A stretch of DNA of 64,000 bases from Runella rosea (GCF_003325355.1 NZ_CP030850.1:4953501-5017500); one strand, 5' to 3'. Positions 52,255 through 62,132 are shown, numbered from the stretch's first letter. The notes: a model not told the origin generated them from the letters alone. Translations and numbers: made by a program.

Positions 52255-53458
52255 AAAACCTTTTCAGTGCCAATTCGGCTACCGTTAGGCCAATAGAAAG
52301 CGAGGAAGTAGCCGCTGGCGACGGGGCGTTGCATACATTGATGGCATTGGGCCGCTCAATAATGCTGAAATCATCCAACAGGCCACCATTGCGGTCGCAA
52401 GCCTGAGCGCGTACACCCGCGCCACCGGGAATCAGGTCAGATTCTTGAATTTCGGGGATAAGTTCTTGCAGGGCTTTGGTAAACGCCGACTTTGAAAACG
52501 AACGATACATTTCACCGAGTCCGGTTTGCCAGTATTTGGCGGCTACTTTCTGGAATCCGGGCCAAGTCAGGGTTTTCCACAATTCGCGGGCGTGAATATC
52601 CAGTTTTTTATATCCTTCGCGTCGGAAAGCCAACACTGCATTGGGGCCGGCCTCTACGCCACCGCCAATCATGCGCGTAAAATGGACGCCCAAAAAAGGA
52701 AAATTTGGGTCTGGAACGGGATAAATCAGGTTTTTAACCAAGTATTGTTTTTCGGGTTTGATTTCGAAATATTCACCTCTGAACGGAATAATGCGTAAAT
52801 CAATCGGTGTTTGTTGCGTAAACTGAGCCACCTTATCGGAATACAGTCCAGCGCAGTTGATGACCAATTTGGTTTCATAAAAATTTTGGGCCGTAATCAC
52901 CATCGAGAGGTGGTCGCTTTGACGAATCTCAATCACACGCTGGCCAAAGTTGATTTGTCCGCCTAATTTCTGGAAGTTTTCGGCGTATTTTTCACAGACT
53001 ACTTTGTAGTTGATGATGCCCGTTTGCGGCACAAAAAAACCTTTGATTCCTTTTACGTGCGGCTCATATTCGCGCAAACCCGCTGCGTCAAGCATTTTAA
53101 AACCTGTCAGGCCGTTTTGGGCACCGCGCTCGTACAGCCCGTCCAAAATAGACACTTGTTCGGGGCGAGTCGCGACCACGATTTTGCCACAAAGGTCGTA
53201 GGGGATACCTTCTTTTTCGGCAAAATCCACCAGCATTTTGTAGCCTTTGATGCAGTTGATGGCTTTCAAGCTGCCGGGTTTGTAATAGAGGCCCGAGTGA
53301 ATCACACCGCTATTGTGTCCTGTTTGGTGAACGGCCACTTCGTGTTCTTTTTCAATGACCAGAACCTTTAAGTGCGGACTTTGTTCTTTTATTTTTAAGG
53401 CGGTGGCAAGACCCACAATTCCTCCCCCTATGACGGTGATGTCGTATATTTTGTTCAA
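52253..53458 (-). CDS. lhgO: L-2-hydroxyglutarate oxidase
   Basis: A flavoenzyme that oxidises L-2-hydroxyglutarate to 2-oxoglutarate and passes electrons to the quinone pool at the membrane. About 401 residues. The FAD Rossmann motif is VIGGGIVGLATALKI, followed by HQTGHNSGVIHSGLYYKPGS, the LhgO signature. The C-terminal GGAGVRAQACDRNGGLLDDF closes the FAD site. The longer frame uses a TTG at 53485 that lies in the promoter box; a TTG at 53458 (NKIYDITVIGG) gives the usual start and is chosen. Divergent from the acetyltransferase gene. Confidence 0.9.
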   Translation of the reverse strand: MNKIYDITVIGGGIVGLATALKIKEQSPHLKVLVIEKEHEVAVHQTGHNSGVIHSGLYYKPGSLKAINCIKGYKMLVDFAEKEGIPYDLCGKIVVATRPEQVSILDGLYERGAQNGLTGFKMLDAAGLREYEPHVKGIKGFFVPQTGIINYKVVCEKYAENFQKLGGQINFGQRVIEIRQSDHLSMVITAQNFYETKLVINCAGLYSDKVAQFTQQTPIDLRIIPFRGEYFEIKPEKQYLVKNLIYPVPDPNFPFLGVHFTRMIGGGVEAGPNAVLAFRREGYKKLDIHARELWKTLTWPGFQKVAAKYWQTGLGEMYRSFSKSAFTKALQELIPEIQESDLIPGGAGVRAQACDRNGGLLDDFSIIERPNAINVCNAPSPAATSSLSIGLTVAELALKRF

Positions 53459-53482
53459 GGTCGTTTTGCGTTTTATATGGTG

Positions 53483-53490
53483 CAAAGTTA
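53483..53490 (-). promoter_or_regulatory. Promoter box of lhgO
   Basis: TAACTTTG on the minus strand. It predicts transcription from about 53476 and an 18-20 nt leader before TTG 53458. Confidence 0.55.
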
Positions 53491-53502
53491 GGGTAAACTC
53501 CT

Positions 53503-53510
53503 TAATTTTG
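53503..53510 (+). promoter_or_regulatory. Promoter box abutting the hexapeptide acyltransferase start
   Basis: TAATTTTG ends 5 bases before ATG 53515, so the transcript would begin within a base or two of the A of ATG: another predicted leaderless mRNA. It overlaps the region of the divergent lhgO promoter. Confidence 0.5.
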
Positions 53511-53514
53511 ACAC

Positions 53515-54069
53515 ATGAAGAAAACCTTAATCGAGCTCTATACTGCTTTTTTTGCCTTCAAAGACTACGTATTCAGAGAATGGATTATGTATATTCCGTT
53601 TTATACCATACGACGATTTTTCATTAAGCAAACCGTTAGGCGGTTGGGTAAAGGCGGGTTTGTGATGATGAAAGCGGAGTTTCGCGATGGCAAAAATATC
53701 GAAATCGGTGATTATTGTTTTATCAATAAATACAGCCTTTTGGACGGCCGTGGGGGCAAACTTGTTGTTGGAAACAACGTCGACATTGCCCAAGAAGTAA
53801 ATATCTGGACGCTCTCCCACGACCCGCATGATGACTTTCACGGCGTGGTGGGAAAAGATGTTTTCATCGAAGATTATGTTTGGATTGCCTCACGTGCTAC
53901 CATCATGCCGGGCGTTCGTATTGGGCGCGGGGCCGTAGTGGCGGCGGGTAGTATCGTGACCAAAGATGTACCTCCGATGGCCATTGTGGCGGGTAGTCCC
54001 GCCAAAGTCGTGGGCCAGAGAAAGAGTGAATTAAAATATCGGTTGGATTGGCAACCTTGGTTTAAGTAA
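53515..54069 (+). CDS. Left-handed beta-helix acyltransferase (hexapeptide family)
   Basis: A 184-residue acetyltransferase of the maltose O-acetyltransferase/WcaF type. Hexapeptide turns are visible ([35 protein letters not shown]), with the active His in TLSHDPHDD and acetyl-CoA loops [16 protein letters not shown] and [13 protein letters not shown]. It probably acetylates a surface or capsular sugar (inference). It is alone on its strand; after it comes the remnant at 54084. Confidence 0.85.
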   Translation: MKKTLIELYTAFFAFKDYVFREWIMYIPFYTIRRFFIKQTVRRLGKGGFVMMKAEFRDGKNIEIGDYCFINKYSLLDGRGGKLVVGNNVDIAQEVNIWTLSHDPHDDFHGVVGKDVFIEDYVWIASRATIMPGVRIGRGAVVAAGSIVTKDVPPMAIVAGSPAKVVGQRKSELKYRLDWQPWFK

Positions 54070-54083
54070 AAAGATGGGGCTGC

Positions 54084-54188
54084 TCACACACATGCAATGA
54101 TTTCACCGCCAGTGTATTCCAGTTTTACGTCCGATTTTTGCAACAACTCAAAATATTCTTCGACCGTTACAAGGGTTTTTGTCGCCAT
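54084..54188 (-). pseudogene. Uma2-family (DUF820) endonuclease remnant
   Basis: A 34-residue frame starting MATKTLVTVEEYFELLQKSD and ending TGGEIIACV. It matches the usual first 30 residues of Uma2-family proteins (family start: TVEEYxxLxxxSxxKxEYxxGEI), then stops. Full members are about 190 residues with a PD-(D/E)XK fold. It is too short to be functional. Located between the acetyltransferase and lepB. Confidence 0.6.
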
Positions 54189-54251
54189 AGTAGTTTGCTT
54201 TCTTCAGAATTAAAGAAAAATCGAAGGGAATAAAACCACGTCTTGTGGATT

Positions 54252-55415
54252 TTACTCGATCCCTCTGAACAACCGATTCCAGCGAATTTTATTCAAAATG
54301 GACTTAGGATTCGGGTCGATAGACATCCATGTAAAGAGCGCTTTTCCTACCACATGGTCGGCAGGAACAAACCCCCAAAAGCGTGAATCAGCCGACTCAT
54401 AGCGGTTGTCGCCCATCATAAAATAATAGTCTTGTTGGAAGGTATAGCTCGTCAGAAGCTTGCCGTCAATGCTAATTTTACCCTCCTTTACCACTACTTT
54501 ATCAGGGTCATTGTGGTCGAAAAATTTAATGGCGTTGGCGTATTTTGCTACGTTGGCGGAGTCCAACTGAATCGTCCATCCTTTCTTAGGCACTTGAATC
54601 GGTCCCCAAAACTCCTGATTTTGAGGAATAGCCTTTGGAAAAATACCCGCCTCGGCGGTGTTGGAAGCATACTGACTGATGTGCGTAATACTGCGAACGA
54701 ACGAATGTTTTTTCAGGTTGTCAACAATTTGGGGAGTTGTTCGAATCTGATAAACAAATGTATTCGGCTTGGCAGAGTCAGCGGGATAATTTCCGTAATC
54801 CTGAATGTCTTCATTTTCAAAAAAACGGTCGTCCAATAAATCGCCAGATTCCAAACGGTAGTAAAAGACCGCCGTGGGAGGCACGGCGGCGGGTTGGCCG
54901 TTGATGTATACCACGGCCTTTTTTATTTCAATTACATCGCCGCTGACAGCCACGCATCGCTTGATGAAGTTGTTTCGTAAGTCAACAGGAAAGTGTTTGT
55001 AGCCACCGTCGCCGCGTGCTACATCTTCAAAAGGCTCATCGGGGTCGCCTGGATAGTTGAAGACCACTACGTCGTTGCGTTTTACGTCGGTAAAACCTGG
55101 CAAACGGAACACCGGAAGCTGAATCAAAGTCGAAAAAGAGGGGATTTTTGTGCCCCAAATGGTTTGATGCGTCAGTGGAATCTGCAAAGGCGTGGCGGGT
55201 GTGCGGGCGCCGTAATGGAGATTGCTCACAAAAATAAAATCACCAATCAGAATCGTTTTCTCCATCGACGACGATGGAATAACGTAGGGCGTAAAGAGCA
55301 ACCAACGAATGAACGTGGCCGCCACAACGGCAAAAACGATGGAATCAACCCATTCTCTAAAGGCTGATTTTTTGGGCTTTTGTGATTTGCTTTCGGCGGC
55401 TTTTACTTCTATCAT
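54252..55415 (-). CDS. lepB: Signal peptidase I
   Basis: Cleaves signal peptides from exported proteins at the outer face of the inner membrane. It is 387 residues with a single N-terminal helix (SIVFAVVAATFIRWLLF). The catalytic Ser 50 is in IPSSSMEKT and Lys 152 in FIKRCVAVSGD. Conserved box D is visible as YYFMMGDNRYESADSRFWGF. An insertion of about 120 residues before box D is common in Bacteroidota. Minus-strand, downstream of the ABC permease gene. Confidence 0.95.
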   Translation of the reverse strand: MIEVKAAESKSQKPKKSAFREWVDSIVFAVVAATFIRWLLFTPYVIPSSSMEKTILIGDFIFVSNLHYGARTPATPLQIPLTHQTIWGTKIPSFSTLIQLPVFRLPGFTDVKRNDVVVFNYPGDPDEPFEDVARGDGGYKHFPVDLRNNFIKRCVAVSGDVIEIKKAVVYINGQPAAVPPTAVFYYRLESGDLLDDRFFENEDIQDYGNYPADSAKPNTFVYQIRTTPQIVDNLKKHSFVRSITHISQYASNTAEAGIFPKAIPQNQEFWGPIQVPKKGWTIQLDSANVAKYANAIKFFDHNDPDKVVVKEGKISIDGKLLTSYTFQQDYYFMMGDNRYESADSRFWGFVPADHVVGKALFTWMSIDPNPKSILNKIRWNRLFRGIE

Positions 55416-55460
55416 GGTGGCACCGTTTTTGGTTTTATTACAATCTGATGGTAGACGCGT

Positions 55461-56804
55461 TTATCCTTTATAAAAAATCCATTTTGATAACTCCTTGTAA
55501 TTCACCTTTTTGCCGTACATCAAAATACCGATTCGATAAATGCGCGCCGCAAGCCACGTGGTGCCCACAAATCCCATCACCAGCAAAACCATCGAAAGGG
55601 CGATTTCCCACGCGGGCACGCCAAACGGAATCCGAGCCATCATTACCACGGGTGAGGTGAAAGGAATCATTGACGTCCAGAATGCCAGTGAACCGTCGGG
55701 TTGATTGATGGACAACTGAGCAAAAAAGATGGAGGCAATGATAGGAAGCATGATAGGAAAGGTAAACTGCCCCGCCTCCTGTTGGTTTTCGACCGAAGCG
55801 CCAATGGCGGCGTAGAGAGAACTGTACAACAAATACCCGCCCAAAAAGTAAAAAATGAAGCAAATGAATATTTGCGCCAACGGCAATGACTGGGCCGATT
55901 CCATAAACGTGTTTACGGTATTGAGTGTGCTGCTTTGCGACTTCTCCATCTCTTTCTTTAGTTCGGGGTCGGCTTGCTCGGCCTGTTTATTGAGCACCTC
56001 TTGGGTTGCCGTAAAACGATTGAATCCAAACAGCGTTTGGGTTGCTGTTGTTACCCCAAACGTAAGAATACCCCAAAGCAAAAACTGCGTCAGACCCACG
56101 GCGGCTACGCCTAAAATCTTACCCATCATCAAATGAAAAGGCTTGACGGAAGAAATAATGACTTCAATGATACGGTTAGATTTTTCTTCCATCACCCCCT
56201 GCATCACCCCAGCTCCGTAAATAAGGATAAAAATGTAAAGCAAAAAAGCCGCCGCATAGCCCGCTACGTACGCGGCAATAGTACTGCTTGACTGTGTTTT
56301 TCCTTCATCATTGAGACTAAAGGTCTGAGCATCAACGTTCATATTGGCTTCTTCTATGACCTGTTGGGTAATTCCCGCTTTAGAAAGTTTGATGTTGCGA
56401 AGCTCCTGCTGAACGATTTTTTCAATGCGATTTTGTTGCATAGGGCCGATGTTTTTGGCGGCATAGATCTGCACGCCCTTCGGCCGGTCCATGATATCGG
56501 CGGGGATAAATACCAGAAGGTTCTGCTCTTTGTCTTTTAGTTGTTTTTGGGCGGTAGCAATCGGCCCGCTGATAAATTCAAACGTAGTGTTAGCGTCGCT
56601 TTTAAACTTGTTTTTAAACAGGCCGCTTTCGTCAATGACCTGAATGGTTTTGCGTTCATTGTTAAACGAACCCACGGCGGCCCAAATGATGATGCCGTAA
56701 AAGGCGGCAATCAACAGTGGTGTCAAAAGGGTCATTACGATGAATGACTTTTTGCGAACGCGTACCAAGTATTCGCGTTTGAGGACAAGGAATATATTTC
56801 TCAT
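55461..56804 (-). CDS. ABC-2 type transporter permease
   Basis: A 447-residue permease of the NatB/YhaP type. One N-terminal helix (SFIVMTLLTPLLIAAFYGII) is followed by a large extracytoplasmic domain, then five helices (AAYVAGYAAAFLLYIFILIY; ILGVAAVGLTQFLLWGILTF; IFICFIFYFLGGYLLYSSLY). It works with the ATPase encoded 109 bases upstream. Substrates of this class are small peptides, Na ions or drugs; not determined. Confidence 0.85.
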   Translation of the reverse strand: MRNIFLVLKREYLVRVRKKSFIVMTLLTPLLIAAFYGIIIWAAVGSFNNERKTIQVIDESGLFKNKFKSDANTTFEFISGPIATAQKQLKDKEQNLLVFIPADIMDRPKGVQIYAAKNIGPMQQNRIEKIVQQELRNIKLSKAGITQQVIEEANMNVDAQTFSLNDEGKTQSSSTIAAYVAGYAAAFLLYIFILIYGAGVMQGVMEEKSNRIIEVIISSVKPFHLMMGKILGVAAVGLTQFLLWGILTFGVTTATQTLFGFNRFTATQEVLNKQAEQADPELKKEMEKSQSSTLNTVNTFMESAQSLPLAQIFICFIFYFLGGYLLYSSLYAAIGASVENQQEAGQFTFPIMLPIIASIFFAQLSINQPDGSLAFWTSMIPFTSPVVMMARIPFGVPAWEIALSMVLLVMGFVGTTWLAARIYRIGILMYGKKVNYKELSKWIFYKG

Positions 56805-56913
56805 AGCTTCAAGGAGGAGTTATAAAGTATCATTGGTGCTTCTGGGGCAGTAATAAGCACAAAACGGGAACGGTATTTATCAATAAAAATCGTTGATTGT
56901 TCGGGCTGACAAC

Positions 56914-57849
56914 CTATTGTAGATTGTTTATTTCCTCGGGTATTTCGCCGCCAACGGCTTTGATAAAAATATCGTTGAAAGAAGGTATATTTTCGTGAAA
57001 AGAGACCAACTCCACCTGACTGATAAGGTTGCCCACCAAGGCGTTGACGGAGGCATTGCCTATCAACCGAATGTTAGCTTTATTGACCTGCTCGTCGTCG
57101 ATTTTGTGGGAGATAATTTCAAAATCAGTGGGCAGGGATTCCAACGTTCCGTGATAACGCACCGAGTAGCTGTGTTCTTTGAATTGATCTTTTACCTCTT
57201 TTTTGCTCCCCTTTAAAATCACCTGTGATTTGTGAATCAGTGCAATATGGTCACAAAGTTCTTCGACCGACTCCATGCGGTGTGTAGAAAAAATGATGGT
57301 TGTTCCTTTCTCGCGCAGTTCGAGGATTTCGTCTTTAATAAGGTTGGCGTTAATCGGGTCAAATCCCGAAAATGGCTCATCCAAAATGATTAGTTTCGGT
57401 TCGTGCATGACGGTGGCCACAAACTGAATTTTTTGTTGCATTCCCTTAGAAAGGTCTTCGATGCTTTTGGTCCACCACGTTTTGATGTCGAATTTCTTAA
57501 ACCAGATTTTTAGTTTATCCATGGCCTCTCGTTCCGACAACCCTTTGAGTTGAGCCAGATAGAGAAGCTGCTCGCCCACCTTCATTTTTTTGTACAATCC
57601 CCGTTCTTCGGGCAAATAACCGATGTGTTGGATATGTTCGGGGCGTAGGCGTTCGCCGTCGAGCAAAACGTAGCCTTCGTCGGGCGCAGTGATTTGGGTG
57701 ATAATCCGAATAAGTGAGGTTTTTCCCGCGCCGTTGGGACCAAGTAATCCAAAAATACTGCCTTTGGGAACATTTAGGCTTACCCCGTCAAGGGCGCGAT
57801 GCGAAGCGTACTGTTTTACGACATCATGAACTTCGAGAATGTTGGGCAT
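56914..57849 (-). CDS. ABC transporter ATP-binding protein
   Basis: A 311-residue ATPase. Walker A LLGPNGAGKTSLIRI, Q-loop, signature LSKGMQQKIQ, Walker B LIILDEPFSGFDP and the H-loop TTIIFSTHRME are all intact. A C-terminal extension of about 90 residues is typical of the export subfamily. It pairs with the ABC-2 permease downstream. Confidence 0.9.
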   Translation of the reverse strand: MPNILEVHDVVKQYASHRALDGVSLNVPKGSIFGLLGPNGAGKTSLIRIITQITAPDEGYVLLDGERLRPEHIQHIGYLPEERGLYKKMKVGEQLLYLAQLKGLSEREAMDKLKIWFKKFDIKTWWTKSIEDLSKGMQQKIQFVATVMHEPKLIILDEPFSGFDPINANLIKDEILELREKGTTIIFSTHRMESVEELCDHIALIHKSQVILKGSKKEVKDQFKEHSYSVRYHGTLESLPTDFEIISHKIDDEQVNKANIRLIGNASVNALVGNLISQVELVSFHENIPSFNDIFIKAVGGEIPEEINNLQ

Positions 57850-58258
57850 ATAGTTAAGAGTTAAGAAGAAAAGGCTGTGTAAAAGAGCATGAAAGAATGC
57901 CCTTCTATTTATAAGAGTTCGAAAATTAAGACCAAGTGCCTGCTATTATCAAGTGAATGCGGATAGTTGGGGGATTTGGAAGGATAAACGGTAAAAGAAA
58001 ACGTGCTTAGGGTTGATTTTGGTGCCTATCCAATTTTGAGAAAACCGTTTGGATACGAAGATATTAAGGAATACTAATCAAATCTTTTAATAGCTAAAAC
58101 CCTTGACAGTGCGTCAAAATTTTCCTGATCCATGATATATAAAAGTTCCTGTTAAAAATCGTAATCTTAATCAGGTCTGTATTGTAAATAATTGTGCGTT
58201 TTTACTGAATAAATTGCCTTTTTTATATTTCTTTCTATTACCCTAAATCTTTACCCCA
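57850..58258. other. Intergenic region without a recognised gene
   Basis: About 410 AT-rich bases between divergent genes. A short frame near 57999-58076 (ending FGYEDIKEY) looks coding-like but lacks an ATG and is only about 25 residues. No promoter box of the TAnnTTTG type was found for either gene. Confidence 0.3.
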
Positions 58259-58851
58259 ATGAAAAACACACACAATTGTGGGCCTTAGCCCGGGCGCTGT
58301 TCATCTTGTTAGTACCTCTTAACCTTGTGAGCAAATTACAGGCCGCTTATCCTGGCAGCACGGTTCAAACACGGAATTTAGCCTTAAATCCGTTCCCGCA
58401 TCTGGAAGAATCGCACATTACCTCTTTTTTTACGCCCGAAGAGTACCGAACCGAAGCTCAAAATACGGCACTTCGCCATTCCGACCAAGCGATTAAAGAA
58501 GTAATGGCCGCCGAAATTATTGTAATAGTAGTACCTATGTACAATTTCGGTATTCCGTCCAACCTAAAGGCGTGGATTGACCATATTGTCAGACAAGGTC
58601 TAACGTTTACTTTTACCGAGAAAGGCCCCGAAGGATTGCTAAAAAACAAAAAAGTGTACTTAGCGATTGCAACAGGAGGGATTTACTCGGAAGGCCCGAT
58701 GAAAATCTACGATTTTACCGAGTCTTACTTGAGAACTATCTTGGCTTTTATTGGAATTACTGACGTTTCGGTTTTTCGTGCCGAAGGTATGGCGGTTCCG
58801 GGAATGCAGGAAACTGCATTGCAAAAAGGGATAGAGAGTATCACTGCCTAA
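58259..58851 (+). pseudogene. FMN-dependent NADH-azoreductase with two frameshifts at the 5' end
   Basis: The body from about 58276 is AzoR-like: VPMYNFGIPSNLKAWIDHIV, GLTFTFTEKGPEGLLKNKKV and ATGGIYSEGPM (FMN and dimer contacts). The first 20 residues of the family are spread over three frames: MKNTH at 58259, then an IV-x-LSP start and VSTS at 58275-58319, then LNLVSKLQAAYPGS from 58318. Each needs a +1 shift. This suggests two single-base insertions, or sequence errors. If real, the product lacks the FMN phosphate loop unless re-initiated at TTG 58276. Confidence 0.6.
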
Positions 58852-59060
58852 TCCTCAAATCCATTGTGCTCAAAATATGAGCGAATCGATTTGAGGAGAC
58901 TTATAAACCTTCCTCTGCTTGATGGCGGTGCCGATTGTCATAACTCGGTACCGCCAATTTTTAACTTCTAATACAACAACTGTAAGCACAATAACGGGTA
59001 ATAACTACGGTCAATGGTTTGTTTTTAGTAGTTTGCATCTGATAACCAAAAAAATAGACC

Positions 59061-59930
59061 ATGAATATTGTTACGCGAGTGCTTGCTTTCCTGCTTTTAT
59101 TGGAAGGAATCCTGTCCTGCAACCCAAGTACAGATGAAAAAAAGGAAGAAGCAAAGTCGATGACCAAGTTTGTCTACGACCTGGCTCAGCCTGCTGAAAC
59201 CTACGTTTTGCCCAAAGAATTGAAAGAGATTTCAGGGGTGGCTTTTTACGCAGAAAATCAGCTTTTGTGCGTACAGGACGAAGATGGCGAAGTGTTTGTG
59301 TATGATTTGACACAACAAAAAATTACAGAAAGCCATCGCTTCGGCCCCCGTGGCGATTATGAGGGAATTGAGAAAATTGGCGACGAAATCTACGTTTTGC
59401 AAAGCAATGGAACCCTTTTTAATTTTAAACTTGGTAACAAAGAAACGCGCGAAATTGAAACTGGCCTGCCTGGAAAAAATGACGTCGAAGGTCTGACGTA
59501 TGACTTCGGTACCAAACGCCTGTGGTTGGCGGTAAAAGAAGCTTCCAAGAAAGCCGCAAAAGATGATGATAAGGTCATTTTTTCTTTTGACCTGAAGAGT
59601 CGAAGGGTGTTTACAGAGCGTGAATTGAAAGCAAAGCAATTTGACCAAGTAGGGCTGAAAGGTAAAAACTGGAAAGATTTTAAACCCTCTGACATCGCTT
59701 CTCATCCCAAAACTGGAGAACTATATCTCCTCAGTTCGGCGGGGCATCGGCTGGTTATTTTCTCGGCTGGAGGGGTGCCGTTAAAAAATATTGACCTTGA
59801 CCCTAAACAATTCCGGCAGCCCGAAGGAATCTGCTTTACCCCCGATGGAACCCTTTACATATCAAGCGAAGGCGATGGCAAAGATGGGTACATTCTGAAG
59901 TTTGATCCATTGAAGGAGGCGGATAATTGA
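59061..59930 (+). CDS. SdiA-regulated-like beta-propeller lipoprotein
   Basis: A 289-residue lipoprotein with lipobox ILSC (Cys about 20). The mature part has repeated blades (LKEISGVAFYAENQLLCVQD, DYEGIEKIGDEIYVLQSNG, VEGLTYDFGTKRLWLAVKEA, GICFTPDGTLYISSEGDGK) that match the SdiA-regulated family propeller. The role is unknown. Monocistronic. Confidence 0.8.
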   Translation: MNIVTRVLAFLLLLEGILSCNPSTDEKKEEAKSMTKFVYDLAQPAETYVLPKELKEISGVAFYAENQLLCVQDEDGEVFVYDLTQQKITESHRFGPRGDYEGIEKIGDEIYVLQSNGTLFNFKLGNKETREIETGLPGKNDVEGLTYDFGTKRLWLAVKEASKKAAKDDDKVIFSFDLKSRRVFTERELKAKQFDQVGLKGKNWKDFKPSDIASHPKTGELYLLSSAGHRLVIFSAGGVPLKNIDLDPKQFRQPEGICFTPDGTLYISSEGDGKDGYILKFDPLKEADN

Positions 59931-60026
59931 GTGGATCAAGTGCTGGAAAAGATAGTTTTCAAAACCCCGACGCGTAGAAATTGCCTTTCAGCGTTGGGGT
60001 TTTGATTGTTTTAAAAATGAGAGAAT

Positions 60027-62132
60027 CTATAACTTCTTCTGAAAAAACGCCGCAATGGCTTTGTTGACTTTCACCTGATTGGCGTGCATCATAAAATGGT
60101 GGGTATCATCTACAATCACCATCGTTTCGATGGGTACTTTTGTTTCTTCTAAGCGGCGTACCAAGTCGGTACTTTGACTAAAACGCACGTTGCGGTCATC
60201 GTCGCCGTGGATAAAAAGTACGGGAGAAGTCCACGTATTTACATACGCAATCGGGGACGATTTCCAGGCTACCTCCAAGGCTCGGGTGGCATCAGGAGCG
60301 CGTTCGTATTGGTCGGGCATCAGAATGTTGCGGGTACGCTCGATGGTGCGGTCATGTACGCCGTGGATGTCGACGCCTACGGCAAACAGCTTAGAGTCGC
60401 GTCCTAAGGCCATAGCCGTTAGAAATCCGCCGTACGAGCCTCCGTATATGCCGATGCGTTTGGGGTCAATTTGCGGTTGTTTGGCGAGCCATTCACCAGC
60501 AGCTTTGATGTCGATATATTCGGAAGCACCGTTGGCACCGCCATTTTTAGCATTGTGAAACTCGTATCCATAACCAATCCCCAAACGGTAATTGACCGAC
60601 AAAACTGCGTAACCGAGGCTTGCCAAATACTGATTCATGGCGTAAGCATTGGCGTAGTAATCACCATAATTCCACCCCAATAACATCTGGCGAGGTGGCC
60701 CACCATGAACATAAACAATGGCGGGCTTTTTGGCGGGTCCTCCTGCTTTTTCAAAGAGTTGGCAATGAACCGTTACGCCGTCAGGCGTTTTGAAGACTAC
60801 TTGTTTGGGAGTTACCAAATCCATACTTGGGTAGGTTGTAGGTAAACGGTCGGTAGCGAGGATTTTCATTTCTCCGCCGTTGGCGGGCATTACAGAAGGG
60901 AGAGGAGGGCGTTGAGCGGTAGCACTGATAAAGGCCAAGGTTTTTCCGTCGCCCGTCAAAACTGGGAACCATTCTAGGCCCGTTCCGGGCGTCATTACCT
61001 GCATATCGGCGCGGTCTACGGATACTTTGACCACGTGACGGCGGTCAATGTCCAAGGCGTCAGTACCCACATTTGCGGCAAAGACGAGCGATTTGCCATC
61101 GGGACTGAGTTGAATATGTTCACACATAAAATTGCCAGGTGTAAGTAACAGCGGCGCTCCGCCCTGCTCCGCTAATGAATACAAATGCGGCCATCCGTCT
61201 TGGTAAGAAAGAAAAACGATGCGATTGGCCGCCCAGTGCAAATTGGTACCTCCGTGGGTGTTGGGCACGGAGCCGTTCAATCGTTTGGGCGCCGTCCAAA
61301 GGGTTTTTGCTTCTCCTGTACTTACATCAGCCGCCATGATTGACCACGGGATATGCTTCCTTACGAGGATAGAATCAGGTTTGCCACCCAGTCCGTTGGT
61401 ACGAATAAAGGCCAATTTCTTTCCATCAGGCGACCAACGCGGGGAGTTGTCACGTTTGTATTGCGGGTCTATCCAAACGATAGGGGTTTGGGCGTCGGTA
61501 TAAACACCAATAAAACTGTGGTCAACGCGATTGGATTGAAATGCCAGCCGACTTCCATCTGGTGACCAAACTGGCATGCCGTTTGTGCCACGGGCCGAAA
61601 AGAGCATCGTTGCCGCCGCCGAACCATCAAGAGGAACGGTGTATATTTGACCTCCTTTGGAGAAAGCTACTTTATCGCTTTTGGGCGAAATAACAGGGGC
61701 TTCGCCTTCGCCCAAAAGCTTGGGCTCGCCACCCGCAAATGGTACTGCCCAAATTTGTACCTTGGGAGGGGTAGGGCTAAAGGTGGGATTGACGGGGAGT
61801 TCATCGCCCCAATTGGAACCATGATCGCCGCCGCGTACATAAAGCACCCATTTCCCATCATCAGATAATGCTACACTACTGAGTTCCTGGCCATCGTCTT
61901 GTAAATAGTTAGTGAGCCGTCGGGCATTGAAGTTGGGCCCTTCCGCCACGTAAATATTACGTTTTCCCTCTTCATTGAATGCCCATGCAATACGTGACCC
62001 CGTGGCTGAGGCGGTCAATTCATTGGGAAAAGGATAGGATTTGACGGACTCCATTGAAAAACCGTTTTGTGCTCGGGATGAAAGGCTGAAAAGAAAGTGT
62101 AAGAGTGTGAAGAATAATAGCGTAGGTTTCAT
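60027..62132 (-). CDS. S9 family peptidase (prolyl oligopeptidase / acylaminoacyl peptidase-like)
   Basis: A 701-residue exported serine peptidase. The signal is FFTLLHFLFSLSSRAQ. A seven-bladed propeller (about 30-420; DGKWVLYVRGGD, SPDGSRLAFQSNRV, SPDGKKLAFIRTNGL) gates an alpha/beta-hydrolase domain. The catalytic triad is visible: Ser in GIYGGSYGGFLTAM (near 564), Asp in HGDDDRNVRFS (near 643), His in DDTHHFMMHA (near 677). It probably degrades peptides in the periplasm. Confidence 0.9.
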   Translation of the reverse strand: MKPTLLFFTLLHFLFSLSSRAQNGFSMESVKSYPFPNELTASATGSRIAWAFNEEGKRNIYVAEGPNFNARRLTNYLQDDGQELSSVALSDDGKWVLYVRGGDHGSNWGDELPVNPTFSPTPPKVQIWAVPFAGGEPKLLGEGEAPVISPKSDKVAFSKGGQIYTVPLDGSAAATMLFSARGTNGMPVWSPDGSRLAFQSNRVDHSFIGVYTDAQTPIVWIDPQYKRDNSPRWSPDGKKLAFIRTNGLGGKPDSILVRKHIPWSIMAADVSTGEAKTLWTAPKRLNGSVPNTHGGTNLHWAANRIVFLSYQDGWPHLYSLAEQGGAPLLLTPGNFMCEHIQLSPDGKSLVFAANVGTDALDIDRRHVVKVSVDRADMQVMTPGTGLEWFPVLTGDGKTLAFISATAQRPPLPSVMPANGGEMKILATDRLPTTYPSMDLVTPKQVVFKTPDGVTVHCQLFEKAGGPAKKPAIVYVHGGPPRQMLLGWNYGDYYANAYAMNQYLASLGYAVLSVNYRLGIGYGYEFHNAKNGGANGASEYIDIKAAGEWLAKQPQIDPKRIGIYGGSYGGFLTAMALGRDSKLFAVGVDIHGVHDRTIERTRNILMPDQYERAPDATRALEVAWKSSPIAYVNTWTSPVLFIHGDDDRNVRFSQSTDLVRRLEETKVPIETMVIVDDTHHFMMHANQVKVNKAIAAFFQKKL

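Noticed and set aside
57999-58076. Short coding-like frame ending FGYEDIKEY
   Set aside because: Only about 25 residues, a GTG start without support and no homologue recognised; recorded in the intergenic entry only.
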